64,000 bases of DNA from Eleusine coracana subsp. coracana (GCA_032690845.1 CM064424.1:35343462-35407461), one strand, 5' to 3'. Shown: positions 11,023 through 22,525, counted from the first letter of the stretch. Notes: a model not told the origin generated them from the letters alone. A program made the numbers and translations.

Positions 11023-12027
11023 AGGCGCGGAGGGATCCAAGAGGGAGAGTGGGACGCGGCGAGCTCACCAGAGGGAGTCGTGCATGCGAGGAGGAGGCCG
11101 GGGAGGGCTTGCAACGACAAGGTGCGGCAAGGATCTCCGACGGCATCGAGGAAGGGGCTCGGGTGGCGGTAGCTCGACGTCGGGAGGAGGATCGACGATG
11201 GCGCGGCCTTGCGAAGGTTGGTAGCGGGTCGGCGGGGCATGGGGCGGCCGTGCGATGCGTCGGCGTGGAGCTCGCCGAGGTCCAATGGCGGGGCTATGGC
11301 ACGGGCGACGGCGGGGAGCCGGGGCGGGGTTGTAGCAGCGGTAGTGGCAGGGGAGGCCGAAGGCGGCACGGAGGGGCGGGGTCCCGCCCTTTTATAGGGG
11401 CACGAGCCCCTAGGTAGTTGGGAACATACACCAAGGGGCGGTGGTGGCGGCCTAGGGTTTTGGGGGGGGGGGGGGAGGCACGCGGGCAGGCTGCACCGAG
11501 GGGGCGAGCTGGGCCGGGGGCGCGCTGGGCCGAGTGGAGAGGAGGGAGGTGGGTCACACACTGGTGGGCTGCGGGGCTGGTGGCCCATGCAGGGGAAGAA
11601 GGGGGAGGAGAGGGGCGGCTGGGCCTAACAGGCCGAAAGAGAGGGAGGAGGGGGAGAAGAGGGGAGGGGGAAGGGAGGGTTCGGGTGTGCCAGAAAAGGG
11701 ATTTCAGCCCATGCTCTCTTTTTCTCCTCCTCTTTTCTTTCCTATTTCTATTTTTCCTAATTTCTAAATCCAAATAAACTCGATTCAAATCAGATTTTTA
11801 AATACTTATTCATACAGTAAAAACCTAATGCACTTAACCAGCATGAATGCGACACATAAAATAATTAAAACCTAAATTAATTTATTTAATTTAGAAAATA
11901 GCTCTTTTACCTAAAATAAATTATAATCCTCTAATTAATTTATAATAAAGTTTTAATCTATTATAAGAATGTTGAAATTTAGTGGAATTGGGTAACAATC
12001 CAAAATTTGAAATTTTGGGGTGTGACA
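11023..12027 (-). repeat. Start of an LTR-like sequence in minus orientation (family I)
   Basis: Read on the minus strand it begins TGTCACACCCCAAAATTTC (12027 downward), continues AT-rich, then GC-rich, with a TATA box (TATAAAA; plus coordinates 11390-11396) about 630 bp in and the splice-donor-like word TCTGGTGAGCTC further on. That is the layout of the family A and B LTRs, only inverted. A G14 run lies at 11462-11475. Where it ends leftward is unclear: the frame at 10828-11022 on the opposite strand looks coding, so I place the boundary near 11022. The long frames on both strands here are low-complexity shadows. Confidence 0.45.
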
Positions 12028-12030
12028 TCA

Positions 12031-12460
12031 ACTATCGCCTTGCATGCCAGGCAGGGGGAGCCATCGACGACCTAGCCATCATCCGCAACCTCCCCCTGTA
12101 CCTCGCGGACTCGGCCCGCGCCTGGATTGAGCACCTCCCCGAGGGTCAGATTTACGACTGGGGCGACTTGAGGGACGATTTTGTCGACAACTTCCAAGGG
12201 ACGTATGTCCGCCCAGGAAACCCTTGGGACCTCAAGAATTGTCGATAGAAGGTCGGCGAGTCCCACAGGGGTTACATCCAATGCTTCAGCAAGAAGTGCA
12301 ACGAACTGCCCAACGTGGGCGACGTGGATATCGTCGGAGCCTTCATTTCCGGCACCACCTCGGAACAGCTTATTCACGAGCTGGGTCGAAAGGGCCCACG
12401 CATGACGCACGAGCTCCTGGACATCGCTACGAGCTTTGCCTCCGGTGAGGAGTGCGTCGG
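12031..12460 (+). pseudogene. H gag, central conserved domain
   Basis: Continues the gag begun at 2758: YRLACQAGGAIDDL, then NLPLYLADSARAWIEHLP, then NFQGTYVRPGNPWDL, all typical of the conserved core of plant Ty3/gypsy Tat-type gag. A TAG at 12246-12248 stands where relatives have Gln (CR-Q-K.GES); beyond it the same frame stays open through ...ELLDIATSFASGEECVG. It is cut at 12460 by the gag-only Copia element, whose target-site duplication GTCGG (12456-12460) lies in these codons; the gene resumes after the second GTCGG at 22526-22530. Confidence 0.85.
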
Positions 12461-13860
12461 TGAAAGGTCTAGGTCTCTAGCCTTGAATTAATGATGAGTC
12501 TTGGTGATAAATGACAATGCATGTTGGAACTAACATTTTATATGAGTTTGTGAGTTTAATGTTAGGTTATGTTCCGGCATCAAGCAAATTTCAAGAATAA
12601 CATATTCATAAAGGCTATGAACCCATTACAAGATAATTGATTGAGTTGAATGTTGGAAATTATCATATTATATGGTGAAGATGTTTTACAAAGGATGATG
12701 GTGATCAATGTGTTGATAAAGGTGTCAGTGGATATAATCAACACCCATGCTTAAAGATGAAGACACTTCATATTTTCAAAGGTCCAACACAACATATTAT
12801 TGATTCATGACAAGGGATGATATTGATGATAGTGATGACTATTGATACAAGCAACATGTACACATAAAGAAGATCAAGGCACTTCATGAAGGAGAATTAG
12901 ACATCCCTATAGTTGATGATGTCAAAATGGTTATGTGAATACTTAGTATTAAATGGAAATATCAATGCAAGTATTACCATAGAACATGGATTTCTAGTGG
13001 CCACTAACAAGAAGATAGAAGTCATGAATTTGGAAATATCTTCTTGGAGATCAAATTGATAAAGTGGATACATTGTTGATGTTGGATACAAAGTAGTGTT
13101 GCATGGAAAGGCGGTGAAGGTTAGGCAAGACTCGGCTGCGATGGACCATGTGCGAGGGTGAAGGGCAAGCAAGAGGCTTGGTGCCGAAGGACCAAAGGCA
13201 ATGGTGAAGAGTGAGTTAAGGCTTAGCGCGATGAACCATGCAAGACCATATGAAGCTATGGATTATCCACATCACTCATTTAATGATACAAAAAGATGAT
13301 GTTGATATGTCATAACGAGTGCAATTGAAAAAAGAGCTAAAGGTGAATATCCAATGTCAAAAGAAGACCAAGTGGCTCGAATATAGGAAGTTGTGAAACT
13401 TCATAAGTGGATAAACATCAAGCCTATCTCATATGGACATTGCTCAAGCCAAAGGTATAATATTGGATATATATATATATATATATGTTCATTGATGGTT
13501 AATCAAATAAAGATCCAAAATGATCAATTGCTTTGGAGTTGGCAACCCTCAAAAAGGAGAATGAAGATGATATGAAGGTGGTCCTATTGACATAGATTTT
13601 CTAATTGCTATTGAGTATAGGAACGTCGTACTATAAAGAGGGATGCCACTTTGATAGTTTTGCTTTTGTCTCGGTGCTCAAATTGATCCAATAATCTTTG
13701 GGGGAGTGTTTAGAAAATCTATGTGTGATTTTGGAGCTTGGTAACAGTTGGGTTGGATAGCCCTTTAAATTATCTTTCCATAGAGTCCAAGATCACCTAA
13801 ATCGGCCTCCGGAGTCAAAAGTTATAGGCTTTTCTCTATTGGTTGTCTCTCTGTTTTTTC

Positions 13861-14045
13861 CAATCGGCACTGCCGATCCGGGCATCGGCAGTGCCGATCC
13901 GGAACTCAACAGAACGTATTTTTCTTGCCCTCTGTGACTCCCTCATCGGCAGTGTCGATGCGGGACGTCCAGAGCCCCAAACGGCTAGTTTTTGAGCCTC
14001 TCTATTGGCAGTGCCGATCTGGGCATCGGCAGTGCCGATGCGGGG
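13861..14045. repeat. Palindrome cluster ATCGGCA-n-TGCCGAT, upstream of the LTR TATA
   Basis: Copies of ATCGGCACTGCCGAT or ATCGGCAGTGCCGAT (7-nt inverted arms, 1-nt centre) start at about 13862 and 13883, with weaker ones near 13945 and paired copies again around 14005-14040. Neighbouring copies are about 20 bp apart. The cluster is repeated in the 3' LTR (about 21498-21680). It lies 40-230 bp upstream of the TATA-like sequence, the same position as the unrelated GACCGGAC cluster of the Sirevirus-like LTR at 1681-1901. Confidence 0.8.
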
Positions 14046-14727
14046 CATCAAGAGGCCCAACGGCTTGTTTTTGAGCTCCTCCTATTTGTACTCCCTTCGG
14101 TCCTAACATTGGTGTGCTGAAAAACACATCAAAGAAACATCCATTTGAGCCAAAAATTACCTCTCCACTCTCCATTGCTTAGTGCTATACCTTGTGGGTG
14201 AGATTGGTGAGTGATTGTGAGAGAAAGAGCAAAACTCCATTGTTGAGCACTTGAGCAAGCAAGCAATCATTGTGGCATTTCTTACTCTTGGGGAATCATC
14301 CCCTAGATGACAAGGCGTTGCCCGGTGAGCTCCGAAGCTTGTGGTGAGCCATGGGAAGTTTGTGAAGGTTTTGATTGACCTCCGAAAGGAAAGGAATCAA
14401 GAGAAGGAAATTCAAGGAAAAGGGTTGAAAGAGACCCGGCTCAAGTTTGACCGAGCCCCTCAACAGAGACGTAGGACTCATTTGAGGAGTCTGAACTTCG
14501 GTGAACAAATATTGTGTCTCTGTGTGCTTCTTTATTTACTTGTTACTTTTTCATGCTCTAGGGTTTACTTTTGTATTTGCTTAAATTACTAGATCTACTT
14601 GTATAGCTTGTGTCTAGTAGTTACCATATTATTGTAGTGCTTCATTTTAACTGTTGTTGTATCTACGACAATCTAGTAATTGCGAAACCAACTTAGATTT
14701 ACTCTTGGGCGACTTTCTGTACCACTA

Positions 14728-14801
14728 TCGGCACTGCCGGTTGAGCATCGGTAGTAGCCATCGGCACTGCCGATCGGTCCCATCGGCACTGCCGATCGTA
14801 C
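14728..14801. repeat. Second palindrome cluster near the LTR end
   Basis: ATCGGCACTGCCG-type words occur at about 14727, 14758 and 14779, with a partial ATCGGTAGT between, roughly 85-160 bp before the LTR end. The 3' LTR carries the matching, slightly decayed set at about 22373-22436. This block would fall in the transcribed R/U5 part, so it would be present in the RNA at both ends. Confidence 0.75.
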
Positions 14802-14887
14802 TGATTCTATTTGTCAAGTCTAATTTTGTAGAAATTTATAGAATCACCTATTCACCCCCCTCTAGGTGACATCAAGGTCCTTTCAAT

Positions 14888-14898
14888 TGGTATCAGAG
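14888..14898 (+). other. Primer-binding site of the gag-only Copia element
   Basis: TGGTATCAGAG begins 2 bp after the LTR end and matches the 3' end of initiator methionine tRNA, the usual primer for plant Copia elements. It is a primer site, not a tRNA gene. Confidence 0.9.
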
Positions 14899-14936
14899 CC
14901 TAATCTCCTCATTAAGCTTAACCGCTTGGAGAGTTG

Positions 14937-16502
14937 ATGATGTCGCAAGGTAAAACGTGTCAAGTTCCATATGGTTTCTCTAGTGCTTCATTTTCTTGCA
15001 TATCCACACCTTCATATGAAGCACCTTATTTTGATGGCACAAATTATGCTTGTTGGAGATCACAAATGATTTCATATTTTCGGGAGATGAGTCCCAAAAT
15101 TTGGTGGGTTGTAGATGTGGGCTTATCTCATGCCTCGGATTGCGATTGTCCAACACAAGGGCAAGAGAAATGCCTACATCTCGAGGCCCAAGCTACTAAT
15201 GCTTTGTTTGGTGCTTTGAGTAGGGATGCTTTCAATGAGATATACAACTTGAAGAGTGCTCATGCTATGTGGATTCAGATTCAAGAAATATATGAAGAAT
15301 CCAACATGACAAGTGATGTTTCCAACAATGAGTTGGTAATTGAGAATAATTGCTCCACCTCAAGCTCACATGATATTGATGACCATTCTCTTTGAAATGA
15401 CTACATTAATGAAGTATCAACTCCATCGACATCATCATGTTGTCTTATGGCCAAAGGTAACATGCAAGTAAAATTCCATGAAATTCATAATGATCATGAT
15501 GATGTTGTTAATGTTCATGGTGATGATAATGATGATAGCAATAGTGATGATGATAATAATCATGAGTATACATATGATGAGCTTGTTGCATTGTTGCATA
15601 GCATGGGAAGATATATGAAATTAGAGGAGTCTAAAATGAAAAATCTACATGATGAAAATTCTTCTTTAAAAGACTCATTAGAGGAGCTAAAGCAGTCTCA
15701 TGAGAATCCTAGTGAAACTCATGAGAAGCTCAAAGATGCTTATGATTCACTTGGTTGTAATGTTTTGGAAAGTGCAAATGTAGATGTAAGCATTACACAT
15801 GATTTAATTGATAATGTATCTACTTATTGCAATGATTTATGTTATAACCCTTGTTGCTCCTAAGCAAATATTTCCCCGAGCACTGCATGTGACTTGGATT
15901 GCATACGTGAAAAAGTGAAGCACAAGGGTCATGAAGTCAACAAAAATCACAAGAAGAACTTCAAGTCTAACATGAGCAACAATCAACAAAAGAAAAAGAA
16001 GTTAGCTCATGTTAAGTGTTTCAAGTGTTCAAACATGGGACACTATGCCTCTATGTGTTCCATGAAGATTGATGATGAAACTACACTTCCGAAGAAGAAA
16101 ACAAGAAGAAGCAAAAGGAAATGTTATAGATGTCACGAGAAGGGTCATGAAATTGTTTCATGCCCTAACATAACAAATGATGATTGTGAGTCATCCAAGA
16201 AGAGGCTCACCGACAAGAAAGCAACAATTAAGAAGCAAGATAAGAAAGTGTCTTGCATGAATAAGAAGTGTTGCTACACTTGCCGAGAAAAGGAACATAT
16301 TGGTAAAAATTGTCCTATGGGTAACATTCCTAAGCCTATTCCTTTCTATGATCATCATTTGGTTAAGAAAGCTAGAAGTGGTAATATTATCACAAATGTT
16401 GTTAGTTCACATAATGCTAATACAAAGGCCATTTGGGTGCCTAAATCTCTTGTGACTAACATACTAGGACCTAATGTCACTTGGGTGCCACGAAATGCTT
16501 GA
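14937..16502 (+). pseudogene. Copia-type gag with three zinc knuckles, two in-frame stops
   Basis: One frame runs from the ATG at 14937 to the TGA at 16500-16502, about 522 codons, broken only by TGA at 15393-15395 and TAA at 15861-15863. The N-terminal part (APYFDGTNYACWRSQM...LFGALSRDAFNEIYNLKSA) is the Copia gag type (DUF4219/UBN2). The middle is Asp/Asn-rich followed by a Glu/Lys/Leu-rich likely coiled coil. Three CX2CX4HX4C knuckles follow: CFKCSNMGHYASMC, CYRCHEKGHEIVSC and CYTCREKEHIGKNC. It would encode the nucleocapsid precursor. No frameshift in over 1.5 kb suggests it was functional until fairly recently. The tail (WVPKSLVTNILGPNVTWVPR) marks the usual gag-to-protease junction; nothing of pol follows. 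Confidence 0.85.
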
Positions 16503-19500
16503 TTTGCTTAATAGGTACTTGGAGATGTATTGAAGACTTGACACACTTGATATGATTTATGTTGAACATCTTAAGTCAAGATCCTTTCAAATTGGTATTC
16601 CTCATCACTTATGGAAAGGGTGTCAAGTATGAATATTAATGGTTTACAACCCCAATCAATGTCATCTCGGTAACAAGTATTTACATTGAAAGTATCTATA
16701 TTCTAGCCTTGTGTAGCTTAATTCATTGTTCATGCATACCATCCTTGTATGTTCCTTGCACACTTCATTTGTACAAATTTGAGAAAAGTGATGGTTATCG
16801 TGTTTAGGGAGGTACTATATCATTCCATATATATTGCTACCCCAAAATAAGAATGAATTCTTATTGATGCTATAATAGTTTTTGAAAAGCCTTTTAAGTA
16901 AACTTCAAAATTTTTTAGAACGGTTTGCAAAATTGCTAAAAAGTGTTTGAACATATTCATTTGTGAAAACAAAATTGTGATTTGCAAACAAAATGTTTTA
17001 TTATATCAAAACAAACCGTTTATAGAAAAGCTTTCAAAATAAATTATTTTGCAAATTTCTCTAATTGATCATTGTCAATCTTTGGTGTTTTAAAATTGTT
17101 TTACAAGACCAATGGTTTTGAGAAATGGTATTTGATTTGAAAAAAAAATTCTCGAAAAATAATCTTGACCATTTTTGGTCCTATTCTAGCATCAAGTGAG
17201 TCTTTCCACTAGAGTCATATATTTTGTATGTATGAGTTATGGTGGTATTTATGTTTCATAAAAGAGTAAACTCAAGTGACTCATCACCTTACTTAAATTT
17301 GTATCAATGGATCTTTGGTTTAATTATGAGCATTCTTTTGATCATCCTTGAGACAATGAGATACTCATGATTCTTTTATTACTAAGTGTAAAGAGTTCAT
17401 CTTTTTAATTTGTTTAATTAAGGAGCATCAATAAGTTATTTGTCTTCTCTTTGCAATGAAAATATTGTTGTCAAGACTAACCATGTGCAAGGGAATTGAG
17501 AAGATCAAACATGAATAGTAAAGCTCAAAAAGACTTGGTCCAAGAAAATTTGAAGCAATGTCAAACCTCTTCAAGATATTGGTAGACATGGGCAAGAGCT
17601 TGAGCCGATGGTATTGGGTTGCTCAAGGCAAGATGGCGGGTCTACCATGAATAAGCTTGTGGAGGGATTAAATATGACTTGCTATATTATAATAATGATG
17701 ACTAAGTCCTATTAGTGCAAATTCAACTTGAATGATGATTGTTTGACAATAAAGAGGAAATCCAACTATGACCATGCATGAAAAGTTTATAACTATTGAA
17801 GATTTTGTATCTATTCTTGTCAATGGTTGAGTTGGACATCATGGAGGGATTTTGATCTTGGTATATATTCTTGATGGTTTTCATATACGAAAGATTCCAA
17901 GCTCTTGAATTGTTGAGCGCATTGAGGTAACTATCTCTACGTCTTATACAAGTTCTCTCTTTCCTAATGATAAAGAGCAACTAGATTTCATTCTATGTTT
18001 TTGCAAGTTGCTCTATATCACCAATCATGTCTTGACACATACACTAGTTGTTCTCTGTGATTATTCCTTTATGGTCTTGGATGAAAAATTTATGCGCTCA
18101 TCATGATTCTCATGTTATATATTAGGATTTTCTTATATGGTAGATTGTTATGCTTCATGTTATCTTTTTCAGACAATCTACATGATTTGTTGTTTTTCTT
18201 CATATGGCTTATGGCATGTTGCTTCTCTCAAATTTATTTATTTTGCCATAACCCAAGATGTAGGATTTGTTTCCTCCCGGGTTGTTTTGACTATGTGCAT
18301 GTTTGTAAAATTATTCAAATACTTGTGTGCACAAATTTAGGGGGAGATATAATATGTCATTGGTACATGAGACTAACATGTCTATCAAGTATCTTGGTAG
18401 TTTCTTTGTTTTCTCTCATTGGTTTAGGAAATTTGCCTATGTGGTGGATGAAGATCAAGGAAAACAAAATGTACCAAATGAATTGAATGTGTCAAAAGGA
18501 ACAAGGGCAACATATACTTGAGAAGAATAATATTGTGAAGATGATTGCTTACAATATCAACATAGCAAGTGATGAGAAGGAATTACAATATTTTTGGATG
18601 CCCATGAACCGCCATGGACAATATTTGAAAGGCTCCAAAATATTTATTTTCCTATCATGAGTATATCAGCTTTGAGAGGATTTGAAGATTTCACTTTAAA
18701 AATTAAAGAGTTGAAGCAATGAGAATCAAAGTTTGTCAAGGATATCAATCTTATGAGTGGTATTTCTTGATCATCTATCCTTTGCTCAAATCCTTCTCTT
18801 AAATGTCGAATAGACGAGAATCAACTTCATATATTCATTGCATTGTGCCTCTTTGTGTATGATTAGGATTGCATGAGTTTGTTGAATCTTTTTTATGTCT
18901 TGTTCTTGTATGTGATTCTAAGATACATTTTTATGAGATGGATTGTGTTGTTTTTACTTGTGAATCATTTCATATGTAACCATGTTAAAAATGTTTCATA
19001 TCATGTTGTCTTAAATCTTTATCTTTTATCATGATATGTTTGCTTAGTCGGCTCATGTCTTATCTATTCATATCTTTTTAAGCCATCACACATGTTATGT
19101 GTTTCTTAGTTTACATATCTTATCATGACATGGTGAAAACTAGCTTTGTGCTTTTATATCTCTTGATAACATGGTAATCAAATGCATGTGTGCTTATGAA
19201 CATACATTGACATGCATCAAGTCTTGAATAATATTATTCATGACATACATGCGTCATTCTCTATCATATGCTTTTATGGCCATGAACACTTGAATTGTAG
19301 GATATTCTTCTCAATTGTTATTAATAACAAGTGCATGCCTCACACAAGTAATTCAAATACTTGTATGCACAAATCTTAGAGGAGTTTATCCTTTGTTTTA
19401 AAGTTGAGACTAACATTTTGGCAAGCTTATTCTTTGGTTTAGTCTCATCAAGGAGAAGTGATGGATTAAGGGGGAGCCTTATATTCATATTTATTATGAA

Positions 19501-20205
19501 AGGAACAAAGAATGGTGAAAATATCCTACAATCATTCAAGGATGTCATTTTCATAGCATCGTGAGTACATGAGTTGTTTCTATGCCTACCTATTTATTAC
19601 TCATGTTAATTATGTTGCATAGTGTAGCTCTTTGTGATCTACCAACTTATATTCTCTTTGGTTCATGAAAGTATGCTTTCATATAATTTGCACTTCATGA
19701 AAAATCTTTTATAATGTATTTGCCTTCTTGGACCAAATGATATAGTGCAAATTGCTCTCTTGCTTGTTACATTATTAATGCATATGTGTATGTTGAATAT
19801 TCTACTATGCATAGTTTAAGGGGGAGTTGCACTATGCGTTATGAGACTAATGAGGTTTCAAAGTTTTTACATGGATACATAGTTATTTTTGTTAAGATGG
19901 ACATTTCAAGGTATGTATTCATGTCCTTGATTTATCTCGTTGAATTGTTTTCATTTGTTATTAAGCGCATATCATGGGATGTATTTTCTTCTTGACTTTT
20001 TAAATTATTATGTGCATATGATTTTATTGAATATCTATGTATGCCCATCATATGAAGGAAATCATTCTATGTTTTTGGTATTGAGACTAACTTTACTTTG
20101 AGCTTCATATGATTTAGTCTCAAAGTGTGATGAAAGAGTGACTCCAAAGGTATGCTTGCTATTATTGCCCATTATTTGAAGATACATTCTTTGGAATGTA
20201 CTTTC
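16503..20205 (+). other. Non-coding internal region with repeated polypurine modules
   Basis: About 3.7 kb, AT-rich, with no pol motif on either strand. It holds AGGGGGAG tracts near 18339, 19469 and 19818. Two of the modules are clearly related: TTCAAATACTTGTGTGCACA before the tract near 18339 reappears as TTCAAATACTTGTATGCACA at about 19342 before a decayed tract (TTAGAGGAG), and GAGACTAACAT or a near match follows each. A further GAGACTAACTTT occurs near 20083. The modules look like duplicated polypurine-tract surroundings. No proper PPT is left next to the 3' LTR. Confidence 0.65.
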
Positions 20206-22525
20206 ATGTTAGGTTATGTTCCGACATCAAGCAAAGGTCAAGAATAACATATTCATAAAGGCTATGGACCCATTACAAGATAATTGATTGAGTTGTATGT
20301 TGGAAATTATCATATTATATGGTGAAGATGTTTTACAAAGGATGATGGTGATCAATGTGTTGATAAAGGTGTCAGTGGACATAATCAACACCCGTGCTTA
20401 AAGATGAAGACACTTCATATTTTCAAAGGTCCAACACAACATATTATTGATTCATGACAAGGGATGATATTGATGATAGTGATGACTATTGATACAAGCA
20501 ACATGTACACATAAAGAAGATCAAGGCACTTCATGAAGGAGAATTAGACATCCCTATAGTTGATGATGTCAAAATGGTTATGTGAATACTTAGTATTAAA
20601 TGGAAATATCAATGCAAGTATTACCATAGAACATGGATTTCTAGTGGCCACTAACAAGAAGATAGAAGTCATGAATTTGGAAATATCATCTTGGAGATCA
20701 AATTGATAAAGTGGATACATTGTTGATGTTGGATACAAAGTAGTGTTGCATGGAAAGGCGGTGAAGGTTAGGCAAGACTCGGCTGCGATGGACCATGTGC
20801 GAGGGTGAAGGGCAAGCAAGAGGCTTGGCGCCAAAGGACCAAAGGCAATGGTGAAGAGTGAGTTAAGGCTTAGCGCGATGAACCATGCAAGACCATGTAA
20901 ATCTATGGATTATCCACATCACTTATTTAATGATACAAAAAGATGAAGTTGATATGTCACATCGAGTGCAATTAAAAAAAGAGCTAAAGGTGAATATCCA
21001 ATGTCAAAAAAAGACCAAGTGGCTTGAATATAGGAAGTTGTGAATATAGGAACATCAAGCCTATCTCATATGGACATTGCTCAAGCCAAAGGTATAATAT
21101 TGGATATATATATATATATATATGTTCATTGATGGTTAATCAAATAAAGATCCAAAATGATCAATTGCTTTGGACTTGGCAACCCTCAAAAAGGAGAATG
21201 AAGATGATATGAAGGTGTTCCTATTAACATTGATTTTCTAATTGCTATTGAGTATAGGAACGTCGTACTATGAAGAGGGATGCAACTTTGATAGTTTTGC
21301 TTTTGTCTCGGTGCTCAAATTGATCCAATAATCTTTGGGGGAGTGTTTAGAAAATCTATGTGTGATTTTGGAGCTTGGTAACAGTTGGGTTGGATAGCCT
21401 TTAAATTATCTTTCCGTAGAGTCCAAGATCACTTAAATCAGCCTCCGGAGTCAAAAGTTATGGACATTTCTCTATTGGTTGTCTGTTTGTTTTTTTCCAA
21501 TCGGCAGTGCCGATCCGGAACTCAACAGTACGTATTTTTCTTGCCCTCTATGACTCCCTCATTGGCAGTGCCGATCCGGGGACCGGTAGTGCCGATGCGG
21601 GACGTCCAGAGCCCCAAACGGCTAGTTTTTGAGCCTCTCTATCGGCAGTGCCGATCCGGGCATCGGCAGTGCCGATCCAGGGTGTCCAGAGGCCCAACGG
21701 CTAGTTTCTGAGCTCCTCCTATTTATACTCCCTTTGGTCCTAACGTTGGTGTGCTGAAAAACACATGAAAGAAACATCCATTTGAGCCAAAAATTACCTC
21801 TCCACTCTCCATTGCTTAGTGCTATACCTTGTGCGTGAGATTTGGTGAGAGATTGTGAGAGAAAGAGCAAAACTCCATTGTTGAGCACTTGAGCAACCAA
21901 GCAATCATTGTGGCATTTGTTACTCTTGGGGATTCATCCCCTAGACGACAAGGCGTTGCCCGGTGACCTCCCAAGCTTTTGGTGAACCACGGGAAGTTTG
22001 CGAAGGTTTCTATTGACCTCCGAAAGGAAAGGAATCAAGAGAAGAAAATTTGAGGAAAAGGGTTGAAAGAGACCCGGCTCAAGTGTGACGGAGCCCCTCA
22101 ACGGAGACGTAGGACTCTTTTGAGGAGTCCGAACTTCGGTAAACAAATATTGTATCTCTGTGTGCTTCTTTATTTACTTGTTACTTTTTTCATGTTCCAG
22201 GGTTTACTTTTGTATTTGCTTAAATTACTAGATCTACTTGTGTAGCTTGTGTCTAGTAGTTACCATATTATTGTAGTGCTTCATATTAACTGTTGTAGTA
22301 TCTCCGACAATCTAGTAACTGTGAAACCAACTTAGATTTACTCTTGGGCGAATTTCTGTACCACTATCGACACTGCCAGTTGAGCATCGGTAGTAGCCAT
22401 CAGCACTGCCGATCGGTCCCATCAGCACTGCCGATCGTACTGATTCTGTTTGTCAAGCCTAATTTTGTAGAAAGTTATAGAATCGCCTATTCACTCCCAC
22501 TCTAGGCGACATCAAGGTCCTTTCA
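20206..22525 (+). repeat. 3' LTR of the gag-only Copia element, lacking its first 98 bp
   Basis: Matches the 5' LTR from 12559 onward (ATGTTAGGTTATGTTCC...) and ends ...GTCCTTTCA before the duplication GTCGG. The first 98 bp of the LTR and the polypurine tract that should precede it are absent. It keeps the 20-nt AT run (21104-21123), the upstream palindrome cluster (about 21498-21680), the TATA-like TATTTATA (21720-21727) and the distal palindromes. Confidence 0.85.

Larger units (their letters stand above)
4162..12030. mobile_element. Composite long-LTR insertion splitting the H gag
   Basis: The conserved gag sequence stops at ...LEDY (4161) and resumes at YRLACQ (12031), with the 5-bp word ACTAT at 4157-4161 and again at 12031-12035, a candidate target-site duplication. 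The block begins AG-TGACACCC and ends GGGTGTGACA-TCA. Inside are an LTR-like fragment (4162-5743), a complete LTR of family B with its PBS and leader (5744-10827), a short ORF, and a stretch that looks like the start of an LTR in minus orientation (11023-12027). The few bases between the TG/CA termini and the duplication leave the history unclear: one insertion that took a second, or two adjacent events. Confidence 0.6.
12461..14885 (+). repeat. 5' LTR of the gag-only Copia element (2425 bp)
   Basis: TGAAAGGTCT...GTCCTTTCA. It contains a 20-nt AT run (13467-13486), a first palindrome cluster (13861-14045), a TATA-like region after it (CCTATTTGTACTCC near 14087; the 3' copy has the better CCTATTTATACTCC) and a second palindrome cluster near the end. 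From 12559 it aligns with the 3' LTR at 20206; the first 98 bp have no counterpart there. Confidence 0.85.
12461..22525 (+). mobile_element. Non-autonomous gag-only Copia-type (Sirevirus-like) retrotransposon
   Basis: About 10.07 kb, bounded by direct LTRs with TGAAAGG...CCTTTCA ends and by the exact 5-bp duplication GTCGG (12456-12460 and 22526-22530). After the 5' LTR come an iMet-type PBS, a gag with three zinc knuckles (14937-16502), and then 3.7 kb with no protease, integrase, RT or RNase H. The gag tail has the WVPK...GP..WVPR pattern that in Copia/Sirevirus polyproteins comes just before the protease, so pol appears cleanly missing. This is the structure of a large retrotransposon derivative that needs pol from a partner. 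The two LTR copies differ at scattered positions by eye, so the insertion is not very recent. Confidence 0.85.

Noticed and set aside
10956..11788. ORFs of 160-210 codons on both strands in GC-rich DNA
   Set aside because: Low complexity (Pro, Arg, Gly, Ala), overlapping each other; explained by base composition of an LTR-like stretch.
4164..12027. TGACA (4164-4168 and 12023-12027) as the target-site duplication of the composite
   Set aside because: These bases belong to the TGACACCC/GTGTGACA termini themselves; ACTAT lies exactly at the gag break and restores the expected LEDY-RLAC sequence, so it is preferred.
13467..13486. AT dinucleotide run as a hypervariable locus of interest
   Set aside because: The same 20-nt length is found in the other LTR (21104-21123), so it shows no expansion here.
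9505..14898. TGGYATCAGAG words as possible tRNA genes
   Set aside because: They are single primer-binding sites next to LTR ends; no cloverleaf surrounds them.
17723..19995. Hydrophobic ORFs (for example 18103-18486) as membrane proteins
   Set aside because: AT-rich non-coding DNA gives Phe/Leu/Ile-rich frames; no start context, domain or similarity between the repeated modules supports coding.
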